Shown here in pieces: positions 1-11,204 of a stretch of DNA of 23,872 bases (position 1 is the first letter of the stretch; every line of letters begins with the position of its first letter). The notes beneath the pieces are model-generated. The model searched no databases, was not told the DNA's origin, and saw only the letters and a program-made list of their open reading frames with translations. This DNA is from Welwitschia mirabilis. Taxonomy: Eukaryota; Gnetophyta; Gnetopsida; Welwitschiales. The stretch spans positions 96,964,956 to 96,988,827 of the forward strand of contig JBOZIK010000001.1 of assembly GCA_051453625.1 (NCBI GenBank), read 5' to 3'. A program made the translations under genes and the position numbers.

Positions 1-340
1 TCTCGTGATTATTTTATCCTGATCTCATTTATTATGTAACTGAAAAAGCACTAGCTCTTCCCGCATAGTAATAACATTAACTTTACTAACTCCCATCTAT
101 TTATTTGCCACCCATTCTCAGATTCAATCTAGCCTTGGTCTTAGATTAGATGAAATGAACTTTTTGACTAAATTATACTAAAGTTTCTTCTCAATCTCAA
201 AGTAAGCACCTTCACCAATGTCTAAAACTAGGGTTTTCCCTTTCCTAGAGAACTGAGTCTTCTCCATGTTGGGACCAACCCCTTGAAGAAAACCCTAAAA
301 ATGGATCAAAACTGATATTTCAAAATATTTGGCAACTTAC

Positions 341-464
341 CTGTAGAAAGACCATCTGGCAGCCGATATTGCCCCCTGTACTCCATGACCAATAATTGAA
401 ATTGCCCCGTTAATCTGAGGTCTTTCAAGCCTAACTTCCTCTTATGCTCCAGATCCGCCAAACC
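341..464 (-). other. Exon-like patch with a canonical splice donor, unrecognised
   Basis: Read on the minus strand, this stretch is richer in G and C than its surroundings. It ends at a strong donor, CTACAG|GTAAGT, with the intron starting at 340 and running to lower coordinates. One frame is open from a TAG at 467-465 to the donor and reads GLADLEHKRKLGLKDL, then LLVMEYRGQYRLPDGLST. A second frame (…RPQINGAISIIGHGV…) is open over most of the stretch. An upstream AG that could serve as acceptor lies directly before the first frame. I recognise no family. It could be an internal exon of a gene extending off the left edge, a decayed exon, or chance; there is no other support. Confidence 0.2.
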
Positions 465-1631
465 CTAGCCATTGAAATATTATTAAATAATTTTTATTTT
501 TTATATTTTTTTAAATGTTATTAAAAACAATTGATACTTTCTGTTTTAATTACAAATAATTCTAAGCAAACTAATTTTTGTAAAATCCAAATATCCCAAT
601 AAGATCAATTCTTCCATCTAAACCATTTGCATCATCAACATTCTTAAGAGAAATGGGTTTTGAAAGAAATGAATTACCAGATAATGAACAGATTGCTAAG
701 TTAATCTTATAACTTATAACTAAAGTTAGTCTAATAGCTAAAGAAATAAATTAAAACTCTGAGAATATTAAAGGATTATATCTAAATCCTATATCCAAGG
801 AAATTTATTAATGATCATCTATTATCACTATAAATGAATTAAGTACATATCAATATAGTTTACAATCACACATAAGGCTATAAAAGCATAGCCTACCTTA
901 AGGTTTAGATATCTAATCTCTATATGATTGCATGTACTCCTTAAATCCATCCATCATTCCATCTAACTCTATCATGCTAGATATATATTTCCTATGCCTA
1001 TGATAAGTGCTTATCTCATCATTTGTTTTTAGGCCTCTCTATGAGTACGAGGGAGTAAATGATTCATGAGACATTTGACTTGTCAAGTCTAAGTTTTTAT
1101 TTCGACATTAAACTAATATATATTGTAGTGTTTACATCATTGGTGAATGAACTTTGATCTGTAATTAGATTTATATTTTATTCCATCAACAATACAATTA
1201 TGAATACTAATTATGAAATAGCATGTTTTAAATCTTATTTTGTATTTATCATTTATAGCTACCACTTTAATGTATTTTTAGAGTTTAAAGGATTGATCTG
1301 TTAGTGTTTACAATATCTTTATGGATATCTTAGTGTTTCTTACATTTAAGACATAACATATTTAATCTCATTGCCTTCATAATGTTTGAAATCTATAGTA
1401 AATAATTTATTACTTATTTATGAATCTATTTTATACTTAGTGTTATATATTTAACATAGTCTAGGGTTTTTTTGTAGATTTTCTTATGAACAGTCATTCT
1501 TAGTTTTTAGAATAAGAATCTCTAATATCTTAATCCTAAATATCTTTTTCAAAGCCTACTTTATTTTAAATCCTTACTCAAAATTCTTTCCTAAACATTT
1601 ATGAGCTTTCAGATACCTTTGCAATCCCAAA
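465..1631. other. AT-rich non-coding stretch
   Basis: No supportable gene, RNA or element is visible. Every frame is closed by frequent stops, and the composition is uniform, with long A/T runs. Confidence 0.5.
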
Positions 1632-1649
1632 AAGAGAGAGATAGAGAGA

Positions 1650-1695
<46 letters not shown>
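1632..1695 (+). repeat. (GA)n microsatellite, left side of the gap
   Basis: Nearly pure GA dinucleotide run with a few interruptions (ATAG, GAAG, GAAAG). It runs straight into a 100-N gap, and GA repeats resume on the far side. Open frames across it on both strands (RERERE / SLSLSL) are artefacts of the repeat. Confidence 0.95.
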
Positions 1696-1795
1696 NNNNN
1701 NNNNNNNNNNNNNNNNNNNNNNNNNNNNNNNNNNNNNNNNNNNNNNNNNNNNNNNNNNNNNNNNNNNNNNNNNNNNNNNNNNNNNNNNNNNNNNN
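1696..1795. other. Assembly gap of 100 N
   Basis: Exactly 100 N, the usual placeholder for a gap of unknown size. It sits inside a GA microsatellite, so the gap was probably caused by the repeat. Confidence 0.99.
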
Positions 1796-1840
1796 AGAGA
1801 GTGAGAGAGTGTGTGTGTGTGTGTATGTGTGTGTGTGTGT
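1796..1840 (+). repeat. (GA)n-(GT)n compound microsatellite, right side of the gap
   Basis: AGAGAGTGAGAGAG followed by about 32 bases of GT dinucleotides with one AT interruption. Confidence 0.93.
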
Positions 1841-2226
1841 AATAATTAGGATCAACTATAATACAATAGAATGCACTAATTTATTTATTTAAATCTACTA
1901 CATATACCTTGATATCTAAAGAACTTATTCCAAAGATCACAAATTATAACAAAAGTCAAGGAGTAGCATGCATGCATGAAGGTGTGCTTTATTTAGTGTA
2001 ATAATAATGATAAAGAATATAGAGTCTAATATCTTATGAATCACAGAGTATTCAAATTATATGACATAATATCTAGATAAGATATTATTTTTTCCCACTC
2101 ATAGAAGAAGGTCAAACATGAGGAAATCCTTGTTCATAGTACCTTATGAGAAACACTTAAATTTGTAGATGAAGAATAAAATAAGGAAGGAGGTTTAAAT
2201 TGTAAAAACCTTGAATCAAATAATCA
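1841..2226. other. AT-rich non-coding stretch
   Basis: Nothing recognisable. It lies between two GT/GA microsatellite loci. Confidence 0.45.
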
Positions 2227-2260
2227 TGTGTGTGTGTATGTATGGATGGGGGGAGGGAGA

Positions 2261-2291
<31 letters not shown>
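2227..2291 (+). repeat. Second (GT)n-(GA)n compound microsatellite
   Basis: A short GT run (TGTGTGTGTATGTATGGATGG), then a G-rich step and GA dinucleotides with one AT interruption. It uses the same GT and GA motifs as the locus 400 bp upstream, but in the opposite order (GT then GA). It directly precedes the Copia remnant. Confidence 0.9.
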
Positions 2292-2449
2292 CTTAAATGT
2301 TATGAGAAGCATCTTAAAGAATTTAAAATATTAGAAAAGTAGGTTATGTCTCTATGGGAATCTAAATATCCTATCACATTTTATGTTTCTTTAAATTATG
2401 CCTTGTATACTAGTTATGATGAATTGCAAACTCATGAAAAACAATTAGT

Positions 2450-4350
2450 AAGATAGATTTAAAAAAATATATTTATCCATGCAAGAGGAGATGAAATCTT
2501 TATTTTATAATAAAACACGGAACTTTGTGTCTTGTATAAAAGGTAAATTTTCTCTTCCTAATAAATAGTTGTATATGATCAAAGAAGAGACTAATGATGA
2601 AGAGATATATAAAGTTAGGTTTGTAGCTTAAAGCTTAAAGTAGAAGCCTAGTATTAAATTTACTAAAATTTTCTAATCTATAGTAAAATGTACTTTCATT
2701 CATATCATTTTGTGCTTAGTTACATGTTTTAATTTGGTTTATTCATGGTAACTTAATAGAGAAAGTTTACATAAAGAAACTTATTCATTTTATGGATTCT
2801 AATCCTAGACTTAAATCAATTCTTCAATAGTGGTATAAGAAATTTGATTCTTTTATGTAGGAGCTATTAGAATTTGAATAATAGGTATTCCTTGATGCCA
2901 TGTTGGAATTGGATGTAAAACCTTTTAATACATATTAGTAATTTGAAGTAAATGTGCTTTGACTCTAAGTTTGGAATTAAATTTAGAAATTTTAGGTTGT
3001 TTCATGAAAAGCAGAAATAAGAAGTAGAGAAACCAGCCTTATAATATTCCAAATATTTATTGATGTATATTAAACAATTAGTCATTAATAATGGAACGTC
3101 ATTACAAAGAGTATTTTAGGCATATAATTAGGTAAGGTGGTTTATGAATGAACCACTTACCTAATTCTTAGACCTAGACCTATATGTTTCCTTTTATTAT
3201 ATTCTTTTTATTTGAAAAGAATGTTCTTCATCTTATAGTGTTTCATTAGGAGAAAAGTTTGCATCTTCTAGATATGAAATAAAACATGTTGTTCCATGTT
3301 TTGTTAACCAAGTTAATAATTGTTGAAATAATTATGTTAACTTACTAATAGGAATAACAATATTGTAAATATGAATTTAATCACATGTGTATTTATGCAA
3401 TTCAACTATAGTAAAACTATCATCTTATTACTCTACATTGCTTTTATGCTTATATCAAGAAATTATGGTAATGAAATTAGAAGGTTTAAGTACCAAATGG
3501 TAAAGCATTTTGTAGCAAGATATAGGCCCTACCAAGAAAATTCTTGCAATGAAGATTTAGAGAAATAAAAGTATTGGTAAGATATGGTCAAGTTAGATTG
3601 AGTATATTCATAAAGTTCTAGAATGTTTTTACATGCAGCATTATAATATTGTTATTACTTATTTGACATTACAGATTCAATTATAAGTCTAAAAAGGATA
3701 AAAATAAAATGAATTTTATTCTTCATACATTTACTAAGGGCAACATCATGTAAGCTATGTTGTATATCCATATAAACCTTGGATATGCAGTGGGACTTGT
3801 CCTTTGATTTCTAAGCAATTATTGTCTTAAGCATTAAGAAGAGATAAAATGGATACTTGCATACTTAAGTGAAATATAATATGATTCTTTTTGTTTTAGA
3901 GGTAAAAAATTTTATGCCACTAGTTTTATAGATATAAAATTTTTAGATTTTATAGATACTTAAAGATCTTCTAATGGTTATGTCTTTATCCTTAATGGTA
4001 GTGTAGTGAACTAGTTATCACTTCTTTAAGAAGGTGTTATTTTATTTATATAAAGCCTAAATATATTTCTTTCACAAAATAAAAAGAAATGACTTGATTA
4101 ATTGGTGATTAAATCATTGGGTTTTAAATAGAATAAGTGGAAGTCATTATATGATAGTCGAATGTCATATGCTTGACTAAAAATACAATTCTTTGCATAG
4201 GAAAAAACTCATTAATGTTTGATATCACTTTATTAGAAATACTAATAAGAAAGGATTGTTGTAAGCATCCAAAGTTCACACAAATGAGAATTTATTAAAT
4301 GCTCTAATTAAAAGAATAATAGTAGATAAGAATTCCTTTTAGAAGAGAAG
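2450..4350 (+). mobile_element. Decayed Ty1/Copia retrotransposon, 3' half of pol (reverse transcriptase-RNase H)
   Basis: Translated fragments scattered over the three plus-strand frames appear in the order expected for Copia pol. Near 2480-2620 is the RT start (MQEEMKSLFYN, then KGKFSLPNK and MIKEE). Near 2830-2860 is WYKKFDSFM. Near 3430-3480 is the catalytic-loop region, then GNEIRRFKYQMVKHF and a KKIL-x-MKI stretch. At 3775-4000 is the RNase H part (GYAVGL, EEIKWILAYL, FYATSFID, SSNGYVFILNGSV). At 4150-4300 is the C-terminal helix region followed by YH-F-IRN-type and HTNENLL-type matches. Stops and frameshifts are dense, so it cannot be active. No gag, protease or integrase is visible upstream: the copy is 5'-truncated, or those parts have decayed beyond recognition. 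Confidence 0.85.
3371..3568 (+). pseudogene. Copia RT fragment carrying a destroyed YVDD motif
   Basis: A 65-codon open stretch that is not a gene but the palm/thumb part of the dead Copia reverse transcriptase. The family pattern I-L-L-Y-V-D-D-M-L-I-A is read here as IILLLYIAFMLIS, so both catalytic aspartates are replaced (Ala and Phe). The following EIRRFKYQMVKHF matches the conserved E-I-x-x-L-K-x-x-L-x-x-x-F segment. Just past this, a frame change leads into GP-x-KKIL-x-MKI and later EYIHKVLE, the standard continuation. The ATG at its start is fortuitous. Confidence 0.8.
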
Positions 4351-5330
4351 CATTAAATTGAGAATTACTTAATGATTTAGGAATAGAAAGTAGTGCATCT
4401 CTTAAGGTGGTAGATAAAGAGTCTATTCTTGAAGTTTATTTCTTTTTTCATATTTATTATGTTTTTATCTTAATATTATTTAATTATAAAATGTGCAATA
4501 AGTTATTAAAAAGATCACGCTTGCATCAATAACTATTGGAAGTAAGTTACAAGAGAATATAATGGTTATGATAAGTTAGTATTTGCTTTATCTTCTAATA
4601 TAACTCCTCTTCTATGTACATATCCCTTAAGTCAAGAGAGTGCAATGCATGTTGTTCTTTATAATAATTTGTATTCTATGATGTGTTTATCCTCTAATAA
4701 GAGCTCCTACTACTTTCTTAAGAATGAGGTTAGAAAAAGTGCCTTATTAACTATTTTTTGTATTTTGTTTTTGTTTTAATTCATGTTTGTCTATCTTTCT
4801 TTATGTTGAACAAACTTTAAGTAATAGTTTTAATTTTTTTTGATATCATGGTTAAGTTTACATGATTTTTTATGTAAGCAATATTTGTGATTGTGTGAGC
4901 TATAAAAATTAATGATTAACCACATGTTGATAATTTCTCCATGAAAAGTTAGGGCATTTCCTCTAATTAGGATTATAAGTTTTTGAAAATGGAATTTATT
5001 AACTTTATAAATTTTCTGAAGAAAGTCAAGAAAATTATAAAGTGTACCTACCTAAAGAGATTTAGTAATATTTGTACTTGTGTGGGCTATAAAAGTTGAG
5101 GACTAACCACATGTTGACAACTAACTTGATGCAATGTATTTAAAGTCAGTATGATATAAAAACCCAACCTTGTCTTTTACTTTCCATTAGATCTTCCATC
5201 GCTCATTTCATCCATTATTATACTTCATTCAATTATTTAATCTCTAGTAACCATTGATTTCTTGATGGCTTTCATGGCTGTGATGTAGCCTTCTTTCATC
5301 ATGTTCTTCTAAACCTGTTTTCTCTCTCTC
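4351..5330 (+). mobile_element. Probable 3' non-coding/LTR remnant of the upstream Copia element
   Basis: This region follows the end of the RNase H-like coding traces. A purine-rich CTTAAGGTGGTAGA near 4400 sits where Copia elements carry the polypurine tract and the LTR start. A TATA-like GATATAAAAACCC occurs near 5150, followed by a pyrimidine-rich stretch, as in an LTR promoter. No matching 5' LTR is visible upstream, so the LTR call rests on position and composition only. It contains the repeat pair at 4881/5068 and a (CT)n run near 5320. Confidence 0.3.
4881..5120 (+). repeat. Direct repeat pair, two 53-bp copies 187 bp apart
   Basis: Copy 1 is at 4881-4933 and copy 2 at 5068-5120. Both begin ATATTTGT and contain GCTATAAAA and the shared core TAACCACATGTTGA. 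The copies are the same length and differ by scattered substitutions. They look like an internal duplication in the probable LTR. Confidence 0.8.
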
Positions 5331-6266
5331 TCTCTAAATATAATAAGATATTCGTTTTATAAGGAAACTCTCTTGTCAAACCTAAGGATAACTTTATACA
5401 TCATTATTATTTGCTTATATATTTTCATTATTAGTAAATAAATTTATCTTTAGTGGGATGTTTCCTATTTGATTTCATTTTTTATGCATGTATGATTACT
5501 TTTAGTACAATAACAAATCTTAAATATTATTTTAGTATTTTTGAATGATGGTAACTTTAATGCTTGTTATGATTTAGAGGTTAAGCTAATGATTGTGTTA
5601 ATATTTATGACATCTATTATACTTTTCATTTGTTTAAATCACATTATAGAACAACCCATCTATAAATAGTGATGATATTGTTCTAGTATGACAAGTATTT
5701 TTTAATGTGATTTAATAAAATGAAAGATTTGTAATAGACAATTCATTATTAGCCCATAATATCCTTATTCTCTAATAGTTGATCATATTGAATTTAAAAA
5801 ATAATGGTTATTCTTATGATTTATTAATTTAGATTTATTTGGGATTATTTTATAATAATGACCAATTTTGATACTTGGAAGGAATATTTCTCCATTTCTT
5901 TCTCTCTCTTTAAAAGAGTTATACTTGTTACCAATTCATTATTTAATGTAATCAACATGCATAACATTTGGGTTACCTAATTCTATAATGAACAATCCTA
6001 GTTAATATTAAAAGTTACTACCTTCCACTTTAACAACTAGGGCATATCTCTCCTTTCAAAGAGTACATTCTATAGCATAAGGAAAATCTCAAGGTCTTTC
6101 TTAACTATCAGTTACTAAGGCATTGTAAAAATAAATGTATAAATGTTCATAAGAACTTAATCCTAGCCATTCTTTGTTTTAATTACTATTGAAGAATTAT
6201 TTGATCATGGAAGCTCCATTATGATACCTTTATCATAAAATCTATCAATCATTAAATGACTCTTTA
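5331..6266. other. AT-rich non-coding stretch
   Basis: No coding or element signature seen. Short frames only. Confidence 0.45.
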
Positions 6267-6450
6267 CTACTAAAATCACAAAGCCTGGGGCTTGCTATAT
6301 CGTGCTCAGTTGCTGCACGGGCTCCCAAGACAGTGAGTTTCATGTTATGTGGTGGTGTTCATGAAGCCATACAAAAAGCCAGGTCCTTTTGACAGTGCCC
6401 ATTTAAGCTGCATCGACCAGTGTGAGGCACAGACTAAGAGTAATGATGCT
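6267..6450 (+). other. Higher-GC island with a short exon-like open frame, unrecognised
   Basis: About 170 bases near 50% GC, in surroundings close to 30%. A plus-strand frame from about 6267 to the TGA at 6390-6392 reads …SLGLAISCSVAARAPK, then TVSFMLCGGVHEAIQKARSF. It is preceded by an AG (TCACAAAG) that could be a splice acceptor, and a weak GT follows CCAG at about 6382. I do not recognise the protein. It may be a captured or decayed exon, or part of a transposable element with a different base composition. Confidence 0.25.
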
Positions 6451-6460
6451 AATACTAGTG

Positions 6461-8072
6461 GCTTTTGATATTTTTATTTTCTAGAGACATAGAAAGTTTA
6501 GTCATTTTGTACATCACACATTTTGACAATGTTTTAACGTGAGTAATTCTTATAACCTCTCACATTCCATCTAATGAATTTTTCAAAGAAGGATGTGGCT
6601 TCTCTATATTTTGTAACTAGTGCACCTTTACAACTAAGTTTTATGTTTATTATTTATTTCATTGATTTGTTTGATTCTTGTTGAGATATTTTACTTTTGT
6701 TTCTCTTGGTTCCTAACCCAAATTTGCTATTATTTATGCTTATAGAATTTATTCTTCTAATTGCAAAGTTAATGCTCGACTTCTCTTCTTTTTCGTTATT
6801 TCAAAAGTGTGCTTTTATATGCATTCTTTGAAGGCATTTTTTCAATATTTTTTGGTTTTCTATGTATCTTCAAAACTAGGTTGCTCGGTTAATGAAGTTA
6901 TATCTTAACAGTCGTTATTTAGAGTTTAAGATTCTTATGGGAATCTTATTGAATACTATTTGTACATGTCCCTTATTCTATGCAAGTGAAGGAGGTATGG
7001 TTGTACGGTTTCTTATTTGTTTCTTACTTATTCATTAGGTTTTAATGGATTTTGATTTATTTGCTTAAATGTACTTATTCCTTTCAATATAAGGACTCAT
7101 GTGTCTAATTACATCATCTAAGACATAATGGAAGCCAATGTTTCCTCCATCTAGGTATAAACAAATCCTCAAGTGTTTCCTCTTTTTTAAATTAGAGATT
7201 TACGGTTCCAAAACATAAGCCATTCCAAGAGTATTAGAATCTTTCATACTAGACACAAGATTGACCTATGTCTATGTTTGATAGGATAAGCCATTTATTA
7301 GTCCATTTCTTAAAGTCTTCTTGTGTCCAAGATAGGGCCTTTAGGGTCTAAGGCCTAAAAAGGCATTATTTATATTGTTTTAACTCAATAAATCTAGAAT
7401 TTATGAACAATGATTATTAGAAGAACATTTTACAAACTAGATGCAAGACATACCTTGAAGATCTTAATGTGACTTCCCTACTTTCTTGTCATATTAGCCA
7501 TCGCTTATTTATATTTAGTTGAATAGACCATCCAAACACCAAATTTTGCATTTTCTGCTTATTGTTGTGTCTAAATATTGTGTGTTTTTAAGGTTCTTGG
7601 TGAGTATTATTTCCTCCATCACGCTTGTGGTTTTTTGGTATCTCTTACATGAAAATCTTGAAAATGAACATTTTAGTTCCATCCAGTAAGCAAATCTCCT
7701 TAGGAATTTCACTATATAAAACTAATATTGTAATCCTGTATTGTGGAAGATCGCTTACATATTTATCCATGTTTTTAACACGCATTTGGATGGGGGCTTG
7801 GCATATGGCAATTAGCTGTTGATAAAACCAACCCATTTGTTCTCATTTAACTAAACACAGTAATAATCCTTACAAGTGCAACACTAGTTAAATGTTTGAT
7901 CTTAACCTCTACTATGAAATAAGGATCATTTTAGTAAAGGTTATTTTCTTTGCATGGGAGATTTATAATCTAATTTATTGAAAAACTTCAATTTATTATT
8001 AAAATAAAAATCATTATTACAGGGGATACCCATGCATTCTTGGTGTCATCATTGCTTTAAATGCAACCTTAA
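6461..8072. other. AT-rich non-coding stretch upstream of the ubiquitin fusion gene
   Basis: No supportable gene. The open frames of about 60 codons at 7515-7836, on both strands and overlapping each other, have no recognisable domain and look like chance. The distal promoter of the downstream gene would fall in the last part. Confidence 0.4.
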
Positions 8073-8123
8073 GCAAACTAAAATGAGGGTCGCGCTGGCT
8101 ACCTTAACGAAGGTTGTGATAAG

Positions 8124-8134
8124 CCCTAGGGTTT
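8124..8134 (-). promoter_or_regulatory. Telo-box-type motif upstream of the eS31 gene
   Basis: CCCTAGGGTTT at 8124-8134. The minus strand reads AAACCCTA (8134-8127), the telo-box core common upstream of plant ribosomal-protein and translation-factor genes, and it overlaps a perfect CCCTAGGG palindrome (8124-8131). It lies 115 bp before the start codon, in the proximal promoter or 5' leader. No clear TATA box is placed near it, which is usual for this gene class. Function is inferred from family knowledge. Confidence 0.55.
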
Positions 8135-8248
8135 TTATTGAAATGTAGTGCTGGAATGAGAGATCTGTCTATATTTGTTCTTAGAGGGAGGGTTTAAAGT
8201 TTGCAGGGAGGAGACTTTTTGCAGGCAGGAGGCTTTGGACTATCAACA

Positions 8249-8979
<731 letters not shown>

Positions 8980-9260
8980 TTTGATATTTTTAACGGTTGT
9001 CCAGAAATTCGAATGTTTGGAGGGTTCGTTTTGAAAGATATGACACTTAAGTTTTTTATTTTACCGAATTTGCTGGGAATCTGAAAACGATCTTTTTCTT
9101 GGATTCCGTTAACTTGGCTTATGCACTCTTGCTAAATGATGGAACTTGCTCATGTTAGAATGCTTTTTGTAATTTCTTAGAGTAGTTGATGGTATATCTA
9201 AAGCATTTGTAATTCCAATGTTTTATTTTATTTGGAGATAATGCTATAACACGCTGATTG
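8980..9260 (+). other. Probable 3' untranslated region of the eS31 gene
   Basis: T-rich sequence after the TAG stop, with several TTTGTAAT elements (9167 and 9208 areas) and a T-rich stretch near 9220 that resemble plant far-upstream and near-upstream polyadenylation signals. No canonical AATAAA is seen, so the cleavage site cannot be placed. Confidence 0.4.
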
Positions 9261-11038
9261 CTGGGGTTTTAAAATTTCGCGTAACTTTTCATCGTCTTAC
9301 GGTATGGAGGATTTGATAAATTCGTTGCATTCCAGTGCGGTTTTGACTGTTTGATGAATTCAGTGTATTCCATTTTTTAGGTTTCTATAACTGCAATGTG
9401 GTATAATCTACTTTCTATCAACTTATCACGTGTCCAACGTATGGATTTTGGTCACATGAACAGAAGAAGAATTATTCAAATTGATATTCTGCAGAAGCAC
9501 AAAATTTAATGCCAAAAGCTATCTACTTTCAGACTGTCCCCTTTTAACATTGCCTTCCTTTTCTTCCAATAGTGCTTTAAGCAAAACGACACAATTTTCC
9601 AAAGTTCTGATATAATCAACGCTTCAACAATGTTCCGGCAAAAGAATTTATCTGTATTTCAGTGGTAGGGGCCAGCCACAAATTCACTTAACTGCAGATT
9701 ATACTTCTTTAATACATACAAACGTAGACTGAGTTTTGAGTGTCAAAAATTGTCCTTCATACAAGCTGCTGACAGAGTACAGGCTACTGAATTCACATTT
9801 ACTTCCTTGTTCTAGAATATGTTTTTAGAGGATAGGTAGCCCTCAAAGCCACAACCGCACAGCCTAAAGAACATAATTCAGACTTTCAGAGCCATCCAAA
9901 ATTTGAGCTTACCTAATATTTCAAACTCGTATGTTAGGCATGTGATATTCCACATCTGGTTGAAGTTGAATTTTCACTTCTAAATTATCCCATATAATGC
10001 AGGTCAGATGGTAGTTTTCATTGACCAACTGTTTCATGGAATATTTGTAAGGAATGCTTTTTAAGTTCATAATTGTATAAAACACCAATGACAGTTTGGC
10101 CTAAATAGAAAATTCGAGTGGCAAGATGACCTACATGATACAAATGACTGCAACCAACACAGCTTTGTTTAAACCTGTTAACTCCACAAAGACTTACCAG
10201 GTGTCAAACAGCTTAACAAAGATGAAAGCTCCCACTTCAGGGAAGAGGTCTCTGCATAAGTGGACAGAGCAAAAACTGAGAGATTAAGAATTGGAAAGAG
10301 ACAAGAGGGCACCAATGGTTCCATGTTCGCTAATACAGGACTATAAAGTTTTGGAGCCATGTGTGAAGATATTTTTTTTGCACAAAGCAAGTGTGCATGT
10401 TGACTGCTATATGTTACTGACCCACCATATTAATTTCGGTTTTGAGGGTTCTGCTTTCTTTTCCTGCATTTTGTGTTTGCAACGACTTCCATATCATCTA
10501 TGCTGTGAGCAGCTAAAAGCTCCTCTGAGAGTTTTAATAGTGCGTTATTTTCAGCTTGAAGCGTTCCTTTTCAAAGATTTTGAGACACATAAACAGCCCC
10601 CTAGAGGCAGAAGTTGTGAACTGCTATTGAGAGTCAAACATGGAGCTACAAAGAAGCATTCGTGTTATATTGGCATGTGAAAGCTGACAGGGTCTGGGCA
10701 AACAAATTCTTGGAATCATAAAATCAAATGAAAAGGTTTTGCCATTTTGGAACCTCTCAAGATATTATTGTTTTAATTTTTCGTGCTATACAATTAACCT
10801 GTTGAGTGATTTGGGGCATATCCCCAAGTTAATGTTGTGCATAGATTGAGTCATTGGAAATCCACAATATGGGTGTTAGCCCTTGTGGAATATTTCAATC
10901 TTTATTCAATGATGCATGAGAAAGCCAGACATTGATTCTGTTCTTATAGATGATATGGTAATTGACAGTAAAAGCTCAGTAGCATATTGAGACCAGTGGA
11001 ATGATCTTTTTTGTGCTACGTGATAAATGTCGCCTTTT
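9261..11038. other. Low-complexity-free intergenic stretch, no gene recognised
   Basis: Base composition is more balanced than in the retroelement regions, and no transposon signature was found. Open frames at 10178-10390 (minus) and 10291-10680 (plus) overlap each other and show no domain, so neither is called. This may be single-copy flank of the eS31 gene. Confidence 0.4.
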
Positions 11039-11204
11039 TCGGTATCACGGGAAAATCCATGAATGTTTTGTTCTTGGTATTTTGATTAGTGGAATGCAGT
11101 AAGCCATGGGTGCATACTGGTTTACACGGTACTCTATATTTCAGTATCGCGTGGAAATTCATGAATGTTTTATTCTTGGTATTTGATTAGTGGGCTGCAA
11201 TAAG
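11039..11204 (+). repeat. Diverged direct repeat pair of about 65 bp
   Basis: Copy 1 is at 11039-11103 and copy 2 at 11141-11204. Both read TCxGTATCxCG…AAxTxCATGAATGTTTTxTTCTTGGTATTT(T)GATTAGTGG…GCA(G/A)TAAG. The offset is about 102 bp. Differences are mostly transitions plus small indels, indicating an old local duplication with 37 bp between the copies. Confidence 0.85.

Noticed and set aside
1574-1855. Open frames on both strands across the GA/GT microsatellite and the N gap
   Set aside because: They encode only Arg-Glu or Ser-Leu dipeptide repeats and pass through 100 N.
7515-7836. Three overlapping frames of about 65 codons on both strands
   Set aside because: No recognisable motif beyond an LRR-like EIPKEICLLDG, which is too short to support a gene.
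10178-10680. Overlapping 70- and 129-codon frames on opposite strands
   Set aside because: No domain, no start or splice context, and mutual overlap; length is within chance expectation for the local composition.
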